A DNA stretch of 8,302 nucleotides from Bacteroidales bacterium (GCA_012838875.1 DUOL01000001.1:1-8302), one strand, 5' to 3'. Positions 1 to 7,728 are shown, counted from the first letter of the stretch. The notes: a model not told the origin generated them from the letters alone. Program-made: numbers and translations.

Positions 1-28
1 GAGGAGGAAAAAAGTATCGCTTCCATGG

Positions 29-76
29 AAATAAGAATGTTTATTTTTTTGCGAAAAAAAACTAACATTCTTATTT
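29..76. repeat. Long near-perfect hairpin with a GCGA loop
   Basis: A 13-base arm at 29-41 is the exact reverse complement of 64-76. Inside it, after a two-by-two internal mismatch, a run of T at 44-50 pairs with a run of A at 55-61, leaving the tetraloop GCGA at 51-54, which has the GNRA form. The outer flanks also partly match (GG at 27-28 with CC at 79-80). It could be a bidirectional terminator, a small palindromic element or a remnant of a mobile element end. The sequence alone does not decide; no T-run of normal terminator length follows either arm. Confidence 0.6.
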
Positions 77-181
77 TGCCATTGGCCACGCAATTGTATT
101 GAAGCCACGGAGGACAAATGGAACAAGTTGCGGCGTGAGGAGGTAGGTGGAAAGCCCGCAAAGACGGGAGGCGATGGGGAC

Positions 182-296
182 GCTGCTGCAAAAGAGCGAC
201 CGGAGGAAGCTCCTTTTGTGGCTTTGCGACCCCACGACTACCGGCTGCGGACTTGGAACCGGACGCCGGCGGCGAGCGAAGCGAGGGGGCACGCCC
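182..296 (+). repeat. GC-rich intergenic repeat, left copy
   Basis: This GC-rich block stands out from the AT-rich surroundings and matches the reverse complement of the right end of the window. Positions 245-296 agree with the complement of 8189-8240 at 46 of 52 positions by hand alignment, including a 17-base perfect end at 280-296 and a 14-base perfect core at 248-261. A weaker match continues to about 182, including a hairpin bounded by A and T runs. Inside the operon-facing boundary both copies continue into an AT-rich tract sharing ATTAAAAA(A)TTACG. The GC-rich sequence continues left to about 77, but whether that belongs to the repeat cannot be seen because the other copy runs off the window. 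It resembles non-coding dispersed repeats of Bacteroidota genomes; reading frames through it look spurious. Confidence 0.75.
190..217 (-). terminator. Candidate terminator hairpin inside the left repeat
   Basis: On the minus strand GAGC at 209-212 can pair with GCTC at 194-197, followed by TTTTGC at 193-188. On the plus strand GGAG/CTCC (202-205 with 210-213) is followed by TTTT at 214-217. The flanking A and T runs give it a bidirectional terminator look, and it lies about 185 bases past the last gene of the operon. The stems are short and imperfect, so this is a weak call. Confidence 0.28.
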
Positions 297-400
297 TAAT
301 TAAAATTAAAATTAAAAAATTACGGATGAAAAATAAAGAATTGACAATAATTCATAATTCGCCTGACCTGCACCTTGTAACGCTACAAATAGATAAAAAA
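297..400. other. AT-rich spacer downstream of the operon
   Basis: This stretch lies between the GC-rich repeat and the last gene. It contains a short run of ATTAAA-type units (about 298-316), a weak AT hairpin on the minus strand (338-353, five-base arms GAATT/AATTC) followed by a T-rich tail, and a five-base-arm palindrome TTGTA/TACAA at 375-388. Either hairpin could weakly stop transcription leaving the last gene, but neither is convincing. I see no coding remnant of the missing part of murD or of ftsW here. Confidence 0.5.
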
Positions 401-958
401 TTAGAGCTGAGCTACGGCATCTTTGAATTTGCAACCTCTTTCACGGTATGACTCGTACGTTCCCGCACAGTGACAGCCGGGAGAAAAAAGAACCACGTCC
501 CCGTCTTCGGAAGCGTAAAAAGCTGTCCTTACAGCGTCTTCCAAATTCATAATGAAAAAACTCTCTTTATTTATATTGGAGAAGAAATCTACGATTTCAT
601 TTTTGTAAACCCCTTGAACTACAATCTTTTTGACCTTATTATTGATGGAAGTAATGAGCGAATCGGTAATATTTTCTACTTTTTCAATATTTGTAATCCA
701 CGTTACCGGCTTCGTCATCGTTTCGAGGGCGTACCAAACGGCATTGGGATTTGAAGAACGCGAATCGTTGATAAAATCAATGCCTTTTATATTTTTCACA
801 AACTCTAATTTGTGTTCGCTACCGTCAAAATCGCTAAGTATGGTTTGAAGCCCCTTGCTTCGGACATTAATTAAGCGATTTGCCAGGGCGGTCATCATCG
901 AATTGCTTTCATTTTCATTTTGAAAAACGTTGTACTGGTTAAATTTTTGGTTTGACAT
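401..958 (-). CDS. Stand-alone, degenerate MurD C-terminal (ligase domain 3) protein
   Basis: The 185-residue product matches only the last third of MurD (UDP-MurNAc-L-Ala:D-Glu ligase), normally about 440 residues. Residues 41-50 (LSDFDGSEHK), 60-82 (domain start, NDS motif and WYALE) and 155-180 follow domain 3 in order. The N-terminal UDP-binding domain and central ATP-binding domain with its P-loop are absent, so it cannot be a ligase alone. The domain is also degenerate: the DSKATN motif reads DSRSSN (65-70; Lys to Arg67), the GGxDKGxDY loop is lost (88-96), and the second Ser of SPACAS is Cys164. The ATG sits two bases after the mraY stop codon, where murD is expected, and the frame is uninterrupted. 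It may be a decaying in-frame deletion remnant, or a retained protein with another role. A true murD would then have to lie elsewhere. Domain identity is fairly certain; function is unknown. Confidence 0.8.
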   Translation of the reverse strand: MSNQKFNQYNVFQNENESNSMMTALANRLINVRSKGLQTILSDFDGSEHKLEFVKNIKGIDFINDSRSSNPNAVWYALETMTKPVTWITNIEKVENITDSLITSINNKVKKIVVQGVYKNEIVDFFSNINKESFFIMNLEDAVRTAFYASEDGDVVLFSPGCHCAGTYESYRERGCKFKDAVAQL

Positions 959-960
959 AG

Positions 961-2217
961 TTATCTAAGTTTAAGGGTTACTACTGTTAAAACTGCGAAT
1001 AGGATTCCGACTACAATGAACCGCTGTACGATTTTTGCTTCGTGGAAACCTTTTTTTTGGTAATGGTGGTGTAACGGAGCCATCAAGAAATAGCGTTTTC
1101 CTTCTCCGTATTTACGCCGTGTATATTTGAAATAGAGGACTTGAATAATGACTGAAATGGATTGTAATAAGAATATTGCACATAAAATCGGTATCAACAG
1201 CTCTTTGCGGATAATGATGCAAGAAACGGCAATAACACCGCCCAGAGTGAGACTTCCGGTGTCTCCCATGAATATTTGAGCCGGATAACAGTTCCACCAA
1301 TAAAAGCCGATGCACGCCCCGACAAGTGCAGCGATGAATATAACAAGCTCGCTGATATTGGGAATATACATAATGTTGAGATAGTCGGCGAACACGGCAT
1401 TGCCCGAGACATAAGCTAAAATGGCAATGGTAACCGCGACTACGGCAGACGTTCCGGCAGCTAATCCGTCTAACCCGTCCGTCAAATTGGCTCCATTGGA
1501 AACTCCGGCAATGATAAAGACGACTATGGGAATGAACAATAGGAATGACCATTTTCCCGTTTCATCGCCCATCCAACGGGTTAGCCAAGCATAGTCAAAT
1601 TCATTATTTTTCACAAAGGGAATGGTCGTCTTGGTTGAATGTTTTGCCGGACTATCAGTAAAAATAGTTTTGGTTTTTGCTGCATTGTCAAAGGTAAAAA
1701 CCTGCTCCGTTTTGATGTAATCGGCATGGGTTGCGGTTTTGTCTTTGATGACCACATCGGGGTGAAAATACATAATCACTCCGACTATCAAGCCCAAAAT
1801 AATCTGCCCGAAAAGTTTCATCTTTCCTGATAGTCCCTCTTTGTTTTTCTTAAAAACTTTAATATAATCATCGACAAAGCCTATCAACCCAAGCCAAATC
1901 GTGGTGAAAATCATCAATAAGATATAAATGTTGTTCAATTTCGTCAGCAGAAGAACAGGAATGAGAACCGAGGCAATAATGATGATTCCGCCCATAGTGG
2001 GAGTTCCTTTTTTCTCCATTTGTCCCTCCAGACCTAAATCACGGATAGATTCGCCAATCTGTTTTTTTTGCAAAAATCTAATGACCCATTTCCCGATTAT
2101 CATAGAGATAAAGAGGGAAAGGATGATGGCACTAGCGGCACGAAAAGAGATATATTGGAAAACCCCCGCGCCGGGGACATCAAATTTATCTAACCAATCA
2201 AATAAATAATACAACAT
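961..2217 (-). CDS. mraY: Phospho-N-acetylmuramoyl-pentapeptide-transferase MraY
   Basis: This integral membrane enzyme transfers phospho-MurNAc-pentapeptide from UDP to undecaprenyl phosphate, giving lipid I at the cytoplasmic face. The 418-residue product is rich in hydrophobic segments (about 28-50, 76-92, 96-114, 135-151, 224-239, 253-270, 289-306, 323-335, 341-361, 398-416). Diagnostic motifs are present: KKGTPTMGG at 69-77, the Mg-binding DDYIK at 116-120, NGANLTDGLDGLAAG at 241-255, FMGDTGSLTLGG at 316-327 and PLHHHYQKKG at 381-390. It is about 58 residues longer than the E. coli protein (about 360). The extra length is mostly a hydrophilic insertion at about 152-222, between the fourth and fifth membrane helices, a side expected to be periplasmic; related Bacteroidota proteins are similarly long. 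It starts 17 bases after murE and ends two bases before the MurD-like gene. Identification is secure. Confidence 0.97.
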   Translation of the reverse strand: MLYYLFDWLDKFDVPGAGVFQYISFRAASAIILSLFISMIIGKWVIRFLQKKQIGESIRDLGLEGQMEKKGTPTMGGIIIIASVLIPVLLLTKLNNIYILLMIFTTIWLGLIGFVDDYIKVFKKNKEGLSGKMKLFGQIILGLIVGVIMYFHPDVVIKDKTATHADYIKTEQVFTFDNAAKTKTIFTDSPAKHSTKTTIPFVKNNEFDYAWLTRWMGDETGKWSFLLFIPIVVFIIAGVSNGANLTDGLDGLAAGTSAVVAVTIAILAYVSGNAVFADYLNIMYIPNISELVIFIAALVGACIGFYWWNCYPAQIFMGDTGSLTLGGVIAVSCIIIRKELLIPILCAIFLLQSISVIIQVLYFKYTRRKYGEGKRYFLMAPLHHHYQKKGFHEAKIVQRFIVVGILFAVLTVVTLKLR

Positions 2218-2234
2218 TTTACCTTAATTTTTGA

Positions 2235-3707
2235 TTATAAAAATTCTTTAACAACCTTTCTATCATCGAAAGGATGTCTTACATGATTAATTTCTTGGTA
2301 CGTTTCGTGTCCTTTCCCCGCCACTAACAGCACTCCTCCGGGCGACAACATCATACATGCCGTCTTAATTGCTTCCTTTCTATTTTCAATGATTAACACA
2401 TTTTTCTTGTACGAAACAGGGACGCCCTTTTCCATATCGCTAAGTATTTTGAGAGGATCTTCGGTACGAGGATTATCGGAAGTTAAGATGACTTTATTGC
2501 TAAAATCGCACGCAATTTCAGCCATTAACGGACGTTTTAGCGCATCTCTATCGCCCCCGCACCCTACTACGGTTATCACTTCCGAACTATTGTTATTAAT
2601 ATCTTGAATGGTTGAAAGGACATTTTTCAGTGCGTCCGGAGTGTGCGCATAGTCAATAATTGCCACACTGCCTTTCTCATTATAAATAAGCTGGAAACGT
2701 CCGGAGGCGCTCTCCAAGTTGCTCATTACGGCGAGGATTTTTTCATCTTCCTCGGTCAGGAGCAATGAGACCGTCGCGTAAATTGCTAAGAGATTGTACG
2801 CATTAAATCTGCCACACAATTTAAAGAAAACTTCTCGCTCATTAATGTTCATTGACAACCCCTCGAAGTGATTTTCAATTATTTTGCCTTTTACCGTAGC
2901 TGCCGTTTGCAAGCCATAGGTGAAAATTTTTGCTTTCGTGTTTTGCACCATCACTTCTCCGTTTCGGTCATCAATATTGGTAACAGCAAAGGCAGTAGGT
3001 GCTAAGTTATCGAAAAAACTTTTTTTGGCTTTAATATATTGGTCGAAGGTTTTATGAAAATCGAGATGGTCGTGAGTGATATTGGTGAAAACTCCGCAAA
3101 TGTATTCTACGCCCTCAATACGATGCTGACAAACCGCATGAGAACTGACTTCCATGAAACAAAACTCACAACCTGCGTTGACCATTTCGGAGAGTAACTT
3201 GTTAAGTTGTAGCGCATCAGGAGTCGTGTAAGTAGTAGGAAATTCTTTATTGATAATTTTATTGGTAATGGTAGAAATCAACCCTGTGGGATAACCTAAA
3301 TCAATAAAAAGTTTATGTAACAAGGTGGCAATTGTCGTTTTTCCATTGGTTCCGGTTATTCCTACTAATTTAATTTTTTTTGAGGGGAAGTCGTAGAAGG
3401 CAGACGCTAACCGACCGAGAGCGACTGAGGAGTTATCAACTTTAATGTAGGTAACATTATTTTGTAAATTTTCAGGTAACGTTTCGACTACAATCACAGA
3501 CGCCCCGTTCGCAATAGCCGCATCAATAAAATCGTGACCGTCAACATTAAGTCCTCGTTGCGCAACGTAGATGATGCCATTGGCAGTATGTGATTCTTCT
3601 TTCTTTATTTTGCGGGAATCAAACTCAATCTGAGAAATCATAACCTCCTCACTTCCTATGATTTCCTTATATTGAATAGCTTGTAATAATTCACTTAGTT
3701 TTTTCAT
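2235..3707 (-). CDS. murE: UDP-MurNAc-tripeptide synthetase MurE, meso-diaminopimelate type
   Basis: This cytoplasmic ATP-dependent ligase adds the third residue to UDP-MurNAc-L-Ala-D-Glu. The 490-residue product is full length, with the three Mur ligase domains. Visible motifs are the P-loop GITGTNGKTT at 116-125, TTPDAL at 161-166, EVSSHA at 186-191, THDHLDFH at 211-218, YIKAKK at 224-229 (containing the Lys expected to be carbamylated, probably Lys228), GRFNAYN at 309-315, DYAHTPDAL at 352-360, DNPR at 411-414 and GKGHE at 464-468. DNPR is the established signature for meso-diaminopimelate, in contrast to lysine-adding MurE proteins, so the amino acid is predicted with good confidence. The gene follows ftsI after 12 bases and precedes mraY by 17 bases, consistent with co-transcription. 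No odd residues were noticed. Confidence 0.97.
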   Translation of the reverse strand: MKKLSELLQAIQYKEIIGSEEVMISQIEFDSRKIKKEESHTANGIIYVAQRGLNVDGHDFIDAAIANGASVIVVETLPENLQNNVTYIKVDNSSVALGRLASAFYDFPSKKIKLVGITGTNGKTTIATLLHKLFIDLGYPTGLISTITNKIINKEFPTTYTTPDALQLNKLLSEMVNAGCEFCFMEVSSHAVCQHRIEGVEYICGVFTNITHDHLDFHKTFDQYIKAKKSFFDNLAPTAFAVTNIDDRNGEVMVQNTKAKIFTYGLQTAATVKGKIIENHFEGLSMNINEREVFFKLCGRFNAYNLLAIYATVSLLLTEEDEKILAVMSNLESASGRFQLIYNEKGSVAIIDYAHTPDALKNVLSTIQDINNNSSEVITVVGCGGDRDALKRPLMAEIACDFSNKVILTSDNPRTEDPLKILSDMEKGVPVSYKKNVLIIENRKEAIKTACMMLSPGGVLLVAGKGHETYQEINHVRHPFDDRKVVKEFL

Positions 3708-3719
3708 GGCATATTATTG

Positions 3720-5993
3720 TTATTCGAGGTAAAGTTTTGCCGTCATTTTCTCCGTATTATATTCTTGATTTTTCACCCTTCCCCGACCATAAATTTTAGT
3801 AACATATCCTAATTTATTAAGCTCATATACTGCATCGGCGGCGGTCAAGCCTATCATATTGGGACTGTTTTTTTCTAATAAAACAGAACTCTTCGCTTGT
3901 TGAAGTTCGTTATCACTGTATGAAATGCGAACGTAAGGAGAGTCTTTTGTCAATTTCTGGTTTTCCACGCCGTAACCTTGAAAAACGAATGGGATATCCA
4001 CATTAGCAATTGCACGTGAAGATGGAGTTACTTTTTTGTTTTCCGTAGGAATTTCGCGTAATGAAGTTAGGTAGGCTAATCGTGTAACATTTTTGGCAAT
4101 ATTAGCAAACGCTTTCACGGCAATCGTACTTTTACGCGAGACATTATAAATAAAAACAATTGCCGTATACTTGGGCTCATCGGCGGGGAAATACCCGCAA
4201 AAAGAGGCACTATTTTTATTTTTCAGATAACTTTGTGTTGTCTCATCCCAAATATCGCGTGTTCCTGTTTTGCCGGCAAAGGAAATATATTTATTTTTAT
4301 ACGCACGTGCCGTTCCCCGCTCCCCGCTCACTACCGCTTCAAGATATTTCCTCGCTCTTTTTATAGTTTCCGGCTTTGCAATTTGCTCCGCAATAACTTC
4401 GGCTTCAAATTTTTTAATCGTATCATTTTTATTTGTAACAGCATTGACAAACAACGGAACTATCATCTTCCCGTCATTCGCTACAGCATTAAAATAGATT
4501 AAGGTTTGGATAGGCGTCATCTTAAAACCTGTCCCAAAACAAGCATTATAATAACTATGAAAATCGTATGCCTTCCGCTTAATGTTAGGCGCATTTATCA
4601 TTCCCAACTGCGTAGAAAATGTTGTTGTAATAAACAGAGAATCTATTTTTTTCAAATATTCTTGATAGTTATCAATAGAATAAGTGTCAAAAATCATAGC
4701 CGCAATTCCGACATTAGATGAGCGTTGAAAAGCTTCAATAGGATACCCCCACTCTTCGCGCCTCTCATATCCGTCCGTTTTCGGATAACGAAACTCCTTC
4801 CCGTTTTTATTTTTACGGATAAAAGTATGATACATCATGGGATACTTTTTGATACTATCATTATCAGTTCTCTCCAAATAAGCGAGGAGAGAGGCAAGTT
4901 TAAAGGTAGAGCCGGGTTCTACCATGGCTGTGAGTGCGTAATTCTGTTGACTCTCTTCGTATACGGAATGCCCCTCTTGAGTACGCGTTAAGTTTGAAAT
5001 TGCTTTAACTTCTCCCGTTTTCGTTTCCATTACCACGGCACAGCCCCATTCAGCGTTCTCTTCAATTAATATCTTCAACAACTCATTATGTACGACATTT
5101 TGAATTTCAAGATTGAGCGTTGTATGAATATTAAAACCGTCAACAGGTTCTATTCGTTCATTAAGCGGAATGCGTGCTTGATTTACATATATATACTTTT
5201 GAGCGCCCGCTTCGCCTTGCAATATCTCATTTTGAGACATCTCCAATCCAAATTTCTTATTATCGGTATACATGCCTAACGTACGCCTTGCTAAGTCCCC
5301 ATACGGATTAATCCTAACGGTTCGTATCGTATAATTGAGCCCCCCTTTTCGCTTTTGTGATAATAAGGGTAATTTATTGACAAACGCCGTATCTTCATCG
5401 GTTATCCACTCTTTTTCCCGATGTAATGTAGATTGCAAAATCGGCGCATTTTTCATCTCTTTAATAGCTTTCCGAAACTGCTTTTTATAATAATTGATAT
5501 TTTTCTTAGGAAATCTATCCTTAAATTGTTGATAAAAAGCATACGCCAACTCATTAACAAGTTTTTCTATCTCTGCCGGATTTGCAGAACGAGAGAAATT
5601 ACGCCCACCTCCGCAATAAATTGTATCGTTGACTATCGTATGTTGCCCTTTGCGATAACTCTTCGGTTGTAGCATTCTTCCATCGACAGTAATATCAAAA
5701 ACATTAAAATTACTGATGAGTAACCTTCCTCTATCGTCATAAATCTCACCGCGTAGCGGTTTTAAATCATTTTGTACGACAAAGCAATTGCAAGTTGTGT
5801 CATCAGCTAACGGATTACTTTCCCAATCGGGTTGCGTTTTATCCAAACATTGAGCGGAAGTCCCTTCAAATAAACTGCGTTGAAAAAAAATAAGATGAAC
5901 TATTTTCAAAAAACAAGCCAATCCAAGTATCACTACTGATAGATAAACTAAAACCATTTTAGCACTACTCTTCTTCATTGGACGGTTATTCAT
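3720..5993 (-). CDS. ftsI: Septal peptidoglycan transpeptidase FtsI/PBP3 with C-terminal PASTA-like segment
   Basis: This class B penicillin-binding protein forms peptide crosslinks in septal peptidoglycan. The 757-residue protein has a short cytoplasmic N-terminus, one membrane anchor at about 12-36, and a long periplasmic part. The non-catalytic dimerisation region begins near RGEIYDDRGRLL (81-92) and contains LARRTLGMY (234-242). The transpeptidase domain has all three active-site motifs: SxxK as STFK with nucleophile Ser362 and Lys365, SxN as SSN at 425-427, and KTG at 575-577. Residues about 703-757 resemble one PASTA repeat (PNMIGLTAADAVYELNKLGY), common in Bacteroidota FtsI and in sporulation-type proteins. 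Cys49, Cys68 and Cys70 lie just outside the membrane anchor and could form a disulfide; this is inference. An in-frame Met6 is an alternative start, but Met1 fits the five-base gap to ftsL. The role is secure. Confidence 0.95.
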   Translation of the reverse strand: MNNRPMKKSSAKMVLVYLSVVILGLACFLKIVHLIFFQRSLFEGTSAQCLDKTQPDWESNPLADDTTCNCFVVQNDLKPLRGEIYDDRGRLLISNFNVFDITVDGRMLQPKSYRKGQHTIVNDTIYCGGGRNFSRSANPAEIEKLVNELAYAFYQQFKDRFPKKNINYYKKQFRKAIKEMKNAPILQSTLHREKEWITDEDTAFVNKLPLLSQKRKGGLNYTIRTVRINPYGDLARRTLGMYTDNKKFGLEMSQNEILQGEAGAQKYIYVNQARIPLNERIEPVDGFNIHTTLNLEIQNVVHNELLKILIEENAEWGCAVVMETKTGEVKAISNLTRTQEGHSVYEESQQNYALTAMVEPGSTFKLASLLAYLERTDNDSIKKYPMMYHTFIRKNKNGKEFRYPKTDGYERREEWGYPIEAFQRSSNVGIAAMIFDTYSIDNYQEYLKKIDSLFITTTFSTQLGMINAPNIKRKAYDFHSYYNACFGTGFKMTPIQTLIYFNAVANDGKMIVPLFVNAVTNKNDTIKKFEAEVIAEQIAKPETIKRARKYLEAVVSGERGTARAYKNKYISFAGKTGTRDIWDETTQSYLKNKNSASFCGYFPADEPKYTAIVFIYNVSRKSTIAVKAFANIAKNVTRLAYLTSLREIPTENKKVTPSSRAIANVDIPFVFQGYGVENQKLTKDSPYVRISYSDNELQQAKSSVLLEKNSPNMIGLTAADAVYELNKLGYVTKIYGRGRVKNQEYNTEKMTAKLYLE

Positions 5994-5998
5994 ATTTG

Positions 5999-6352
5999 TT
6001 AATCTTCAACTACAATTTTAAACATTGCCTCATCTTTTTTCTTAAATCCTTCCTCTTCCATCATTAAAATTAATTCCTGATTTTGGTTATATGGGATAAA
6101 TTTATTGTTTCGTTTTAGCTTGCTTATTTCTTCTTTATACTCTATCTCTTTCTGTTTTATAATCTGTTTTTTCTTAATTATTTGCCTCTCGCTCAGCAAA
6201 ATAACTCCAATCAACAGGGCAAGAAAAATGAAATAGGGATACCATTGGCGTATTTTAGGCGAAAGCAGAAATTCTCCGCCGAAGATTTGCCAAAACCAGT
6301 TTGTTTTAGGCTCTTTATTCTCTTTTTCCTTTTTTCTATATGTTGATTTCAT
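5999..6352 (-). CDS. ftsL: FtsL-like divisome membrane protein
   Basis: A small bitopic membrane protein at the position held by ftsL between rsmH and ftsI. From the chosen ATG it has 117 residues: a lysine-rich cytoplasmic N-terminus, a GGEFLLSPKIRQW segment typical of the Bacteroidota family, a single membrane helix at about 37-54, and a lysine/glutamate-rich stretch likely to form a short periplasmic coiled coil (about 55-83), followed by a short tail. FtsL proteins pair with FtsB-like partners and help activate FtsW and FtsI at the septum. Sequence conservation is low in this family, so identification leans on size, topology and position. An in-frame TTG at 6364 would add four residues, but the ATG at 6352 is preferred; it still overlaps rsmH by 17 bases, suggesting translational coupling. 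Confidence 0.85.
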   Translation of the reverse strand: MKSTYRKKEKENKEPKTNWFWQIFGGEFLLSPKIRQWYPYFIFLALLIGVILLSERQIIKKKQIIKQKEIEYKEEISKLKRNNKFIPYNQNQELILMMEEEGFKKKDEAMFKIVVED

Positions 6353-7256
6353 CTTTCGTATCAATTTTTTCAGCCACTCTCAACTTTGCACTGCGGGCAC
6401 GCGGATTTTCTATGTTTTCAGCCTCATCGGCAACAATTGCTTTTTTAGTTATCAATTTAAAAGGCGTAAGAGGATTCCCGAAAAAATCTTTTTCAATTTT
6501 CCCGGAGCAATTCCCCGACCGCATAACTTTTTTCACTAATCTGTCTTCTAACGAGTGATAGGAAATGATAACCAACCGCCCACCCGGCAGCAGAGCATCT
6601 ACAGTTTGTTCTAAAAAACTTTCCAACACGTCCAACTCTTTATTCACTTCAATTCTTATAGCTTGAAAAATTTGCGCCAATATTTTATTCTCTTTGCCGT
6701 GAAAAAGGATAGGCTCTAATATTTTCACCAATTGTTCGGTAGTTTTTATGGAAGTTTGGGCACGCCCCGATTTAATGAGCGAAGCGATTTTTCGTCCATT
6801 TTTCAATTCGCCATATTTAAAAAAGATGTCGGCAAGTTGTTCTTCGGAATAACTATTAACCACCTCTTGGGCTGTTAATTCTTTGCGTTGATTCATACGC
6901 ATATCTAATGGAGCATCATAGCGGTAAGAGAAGCCCCGTTCGGGAGTATCAATTTGAAATGACGACACGCCCAAATCGGCTAATATTCCATGCACCGGAT
7001 AGGCTTGATGATACTTTAAAAACTTGGTAAGATGCGTAAAATTCGCTCCGATAAATTCGAAACGGTTGTCATCAATTTTATTCTGAACGCTATCTTTGTC
7101 TTGGTCAAACCCCAACAATCGTCCCTTTTCATTCAACCGGGAAAGAATGAGACGTGAGTGTCCCCCGCCGCCAAACGTGGCATCAACATAAATGCCGTCC
7201 GCTTTGATAGCGAGAGCATCAATAGATTCATGAAGTAAAACCGGATTATGATACAT
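6336..7256 (-). CDS. rsmH: 16S rRNA (cytosine-1402-N4)-methyltransferase RsmH
   Basis: RsmH (MraW) uses S-adenosylmethionine to methylate N4 of C1402 in the decoding centre of 16S rRNA. The 306-residue product begins with the family start MYHNPVLLHESID. It shows the SAM-binding loop VDATFGGGGHS (24-34), ADLGVSS (93-99), FSYRYDAPLDMRM (109-121), an IFQAIRIEVNKEL stretch, VIISYHSLEDRLVK and the C-terminal NPRARSAKLRVAEK. Start choice is uncertain: ATG at 7256 matches the family best and overlaps the mraZ end by 11 bases, but an in-frame ATG at 7274 has AGGAGG eight bases upstream and would add six residues. A third ATG at 7313 adds 19 and is less likely. The overlap with mraZ suggests translational coupling. 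Identification is secure. Confidence 0.96.
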   Translation of the reverse strand: MYHNPVLLHESIDALAIKADGIYVDATFGGGGHSRLILSRLNEKGRLLGFDQDKDSVQNKIDDNRFEFIGANFTHLTKFLKYHQAYPVHGILADLGVSSFQIDTPERGFSYRYDAPLDMRMNQRKELTAQEVVNSYSEEQLADIFFKYGELKNGRKIASLIKSGRAQTSIKTTEQLVKILEPILFHGKENKILAQIFQAIRIEVNKELDVLESFLEQTVDALLPGGRLVIISYHSLEDRLVKKVMRSGNCSGKIEKDFFGNPLTPFKLITKKAIVADEAENIENPRARSAKLRVAEKIDTKDEINI

Positions 7257-7728
7257 CGTGACACCCCTCAACATTTTTATAGCCTCCTGTATGAATTGCC
7301 TCATTAAGCTCATTCAGCTCCTCAGGAGTCATAGCATATTCAGAGTGATATTTTTCACTATTCCAAATTTCGATTTTTCCATTATCCAGCAGCAAAACCA
7401 CCTCACGCTCAATCTCATACTGCTCTAAAAGAGATTTGGGAATTACAAACCTATCCTGCGCATCACACTCAACAGAAGTAGTGTTTCTCAAAAAAGCATT
7501 TCTATACTTTTTAACGGCAATAATATTTCTATTTAAAGAATTCAGAAAATCCATCTGCTCAAGGTAAGACTCCTCCGTCCATAGCATAATGTGGTTACCG
7601 AAACCGTGCGTTAACCAAAATTTCTTGCGACTATTTTCCGGCAAAGATTTCAACAAAGCTGTCGGTAACTTTATTCTACCATGCTTCTCAATCGCAACTT
7701 CCCAATAACCGTAATCAAAATTTGACAT
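7246..7728 (-). CDS. mraZ: MraZ, AbrB-fold transcriptional regulator of the dcw operon
   Basis: MraZ is the first gene of most dcw clusters. In characterised bacteria it forms a ring-shaped oligomer that binds direct repeats upstream of its own gene and controls the operon. The 160-residue product has the expected duplicated swapped-hairpin AbrB-like halves: EKHGRIKLP at 14-22 and DAQDRFVIP at 89-97. The second keeps the DxxxR signature (Asp89, Arg93); the first has Glu14 in place of the usual Asp. The ring-forming and linker helices lie between. The ATG at 7728 is preceded by GAGGA at a few bases' distance. The last residues overlap the rsmH start. I could not find the TGGGN-type repeats bound by the E. 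coli protein in the upstream region, so any operator here differs. Family identification is firm; regulatory role is by analogy. Confidence 0.92.
   Translation of the reverse strand: MSNFDYGYWEVAIEKHGRIKLPTALLKSLPENSRKKFWLTHGFGNHIMLWTEESYLEQMDFLNSLNRNIIAVKKYRNAFLRNTTSVECDAQDRFVIPKSLLEQYEIEREVVLLLDNGKIEIWNSEKYHSEYAMTPEELNELNEAIHTGGYKNVEGCHDVS

Noticed and set aside
71..292. Minus-strand frame of 73 codons, arginine- and proline-rich at the start
   Set aside because: It runs through the GC-rich repeat, has low-complexity composition and no recognisable domain; best explained as chance openness in GC-rich DNA.
375..388. Palindrome TTGTA/TACAA as operon terminator
   Set aside because: Five-base stem with no following T-run on the minus strand; too weak to call.
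128..451. Plus-strand frame of 107 codons
   Set aside because: It crosses the repeat, the AT-rich spacer and the antisense end of the MurD-like gene, changing composition sharply at each border, which a real protein would not do.
1112..1552. 146-codon minus-strand frame inside mraY
   Set aside because: It is an out-of-frame shadow of mraY, whose motifs and membrane helices are intact in the main frame.
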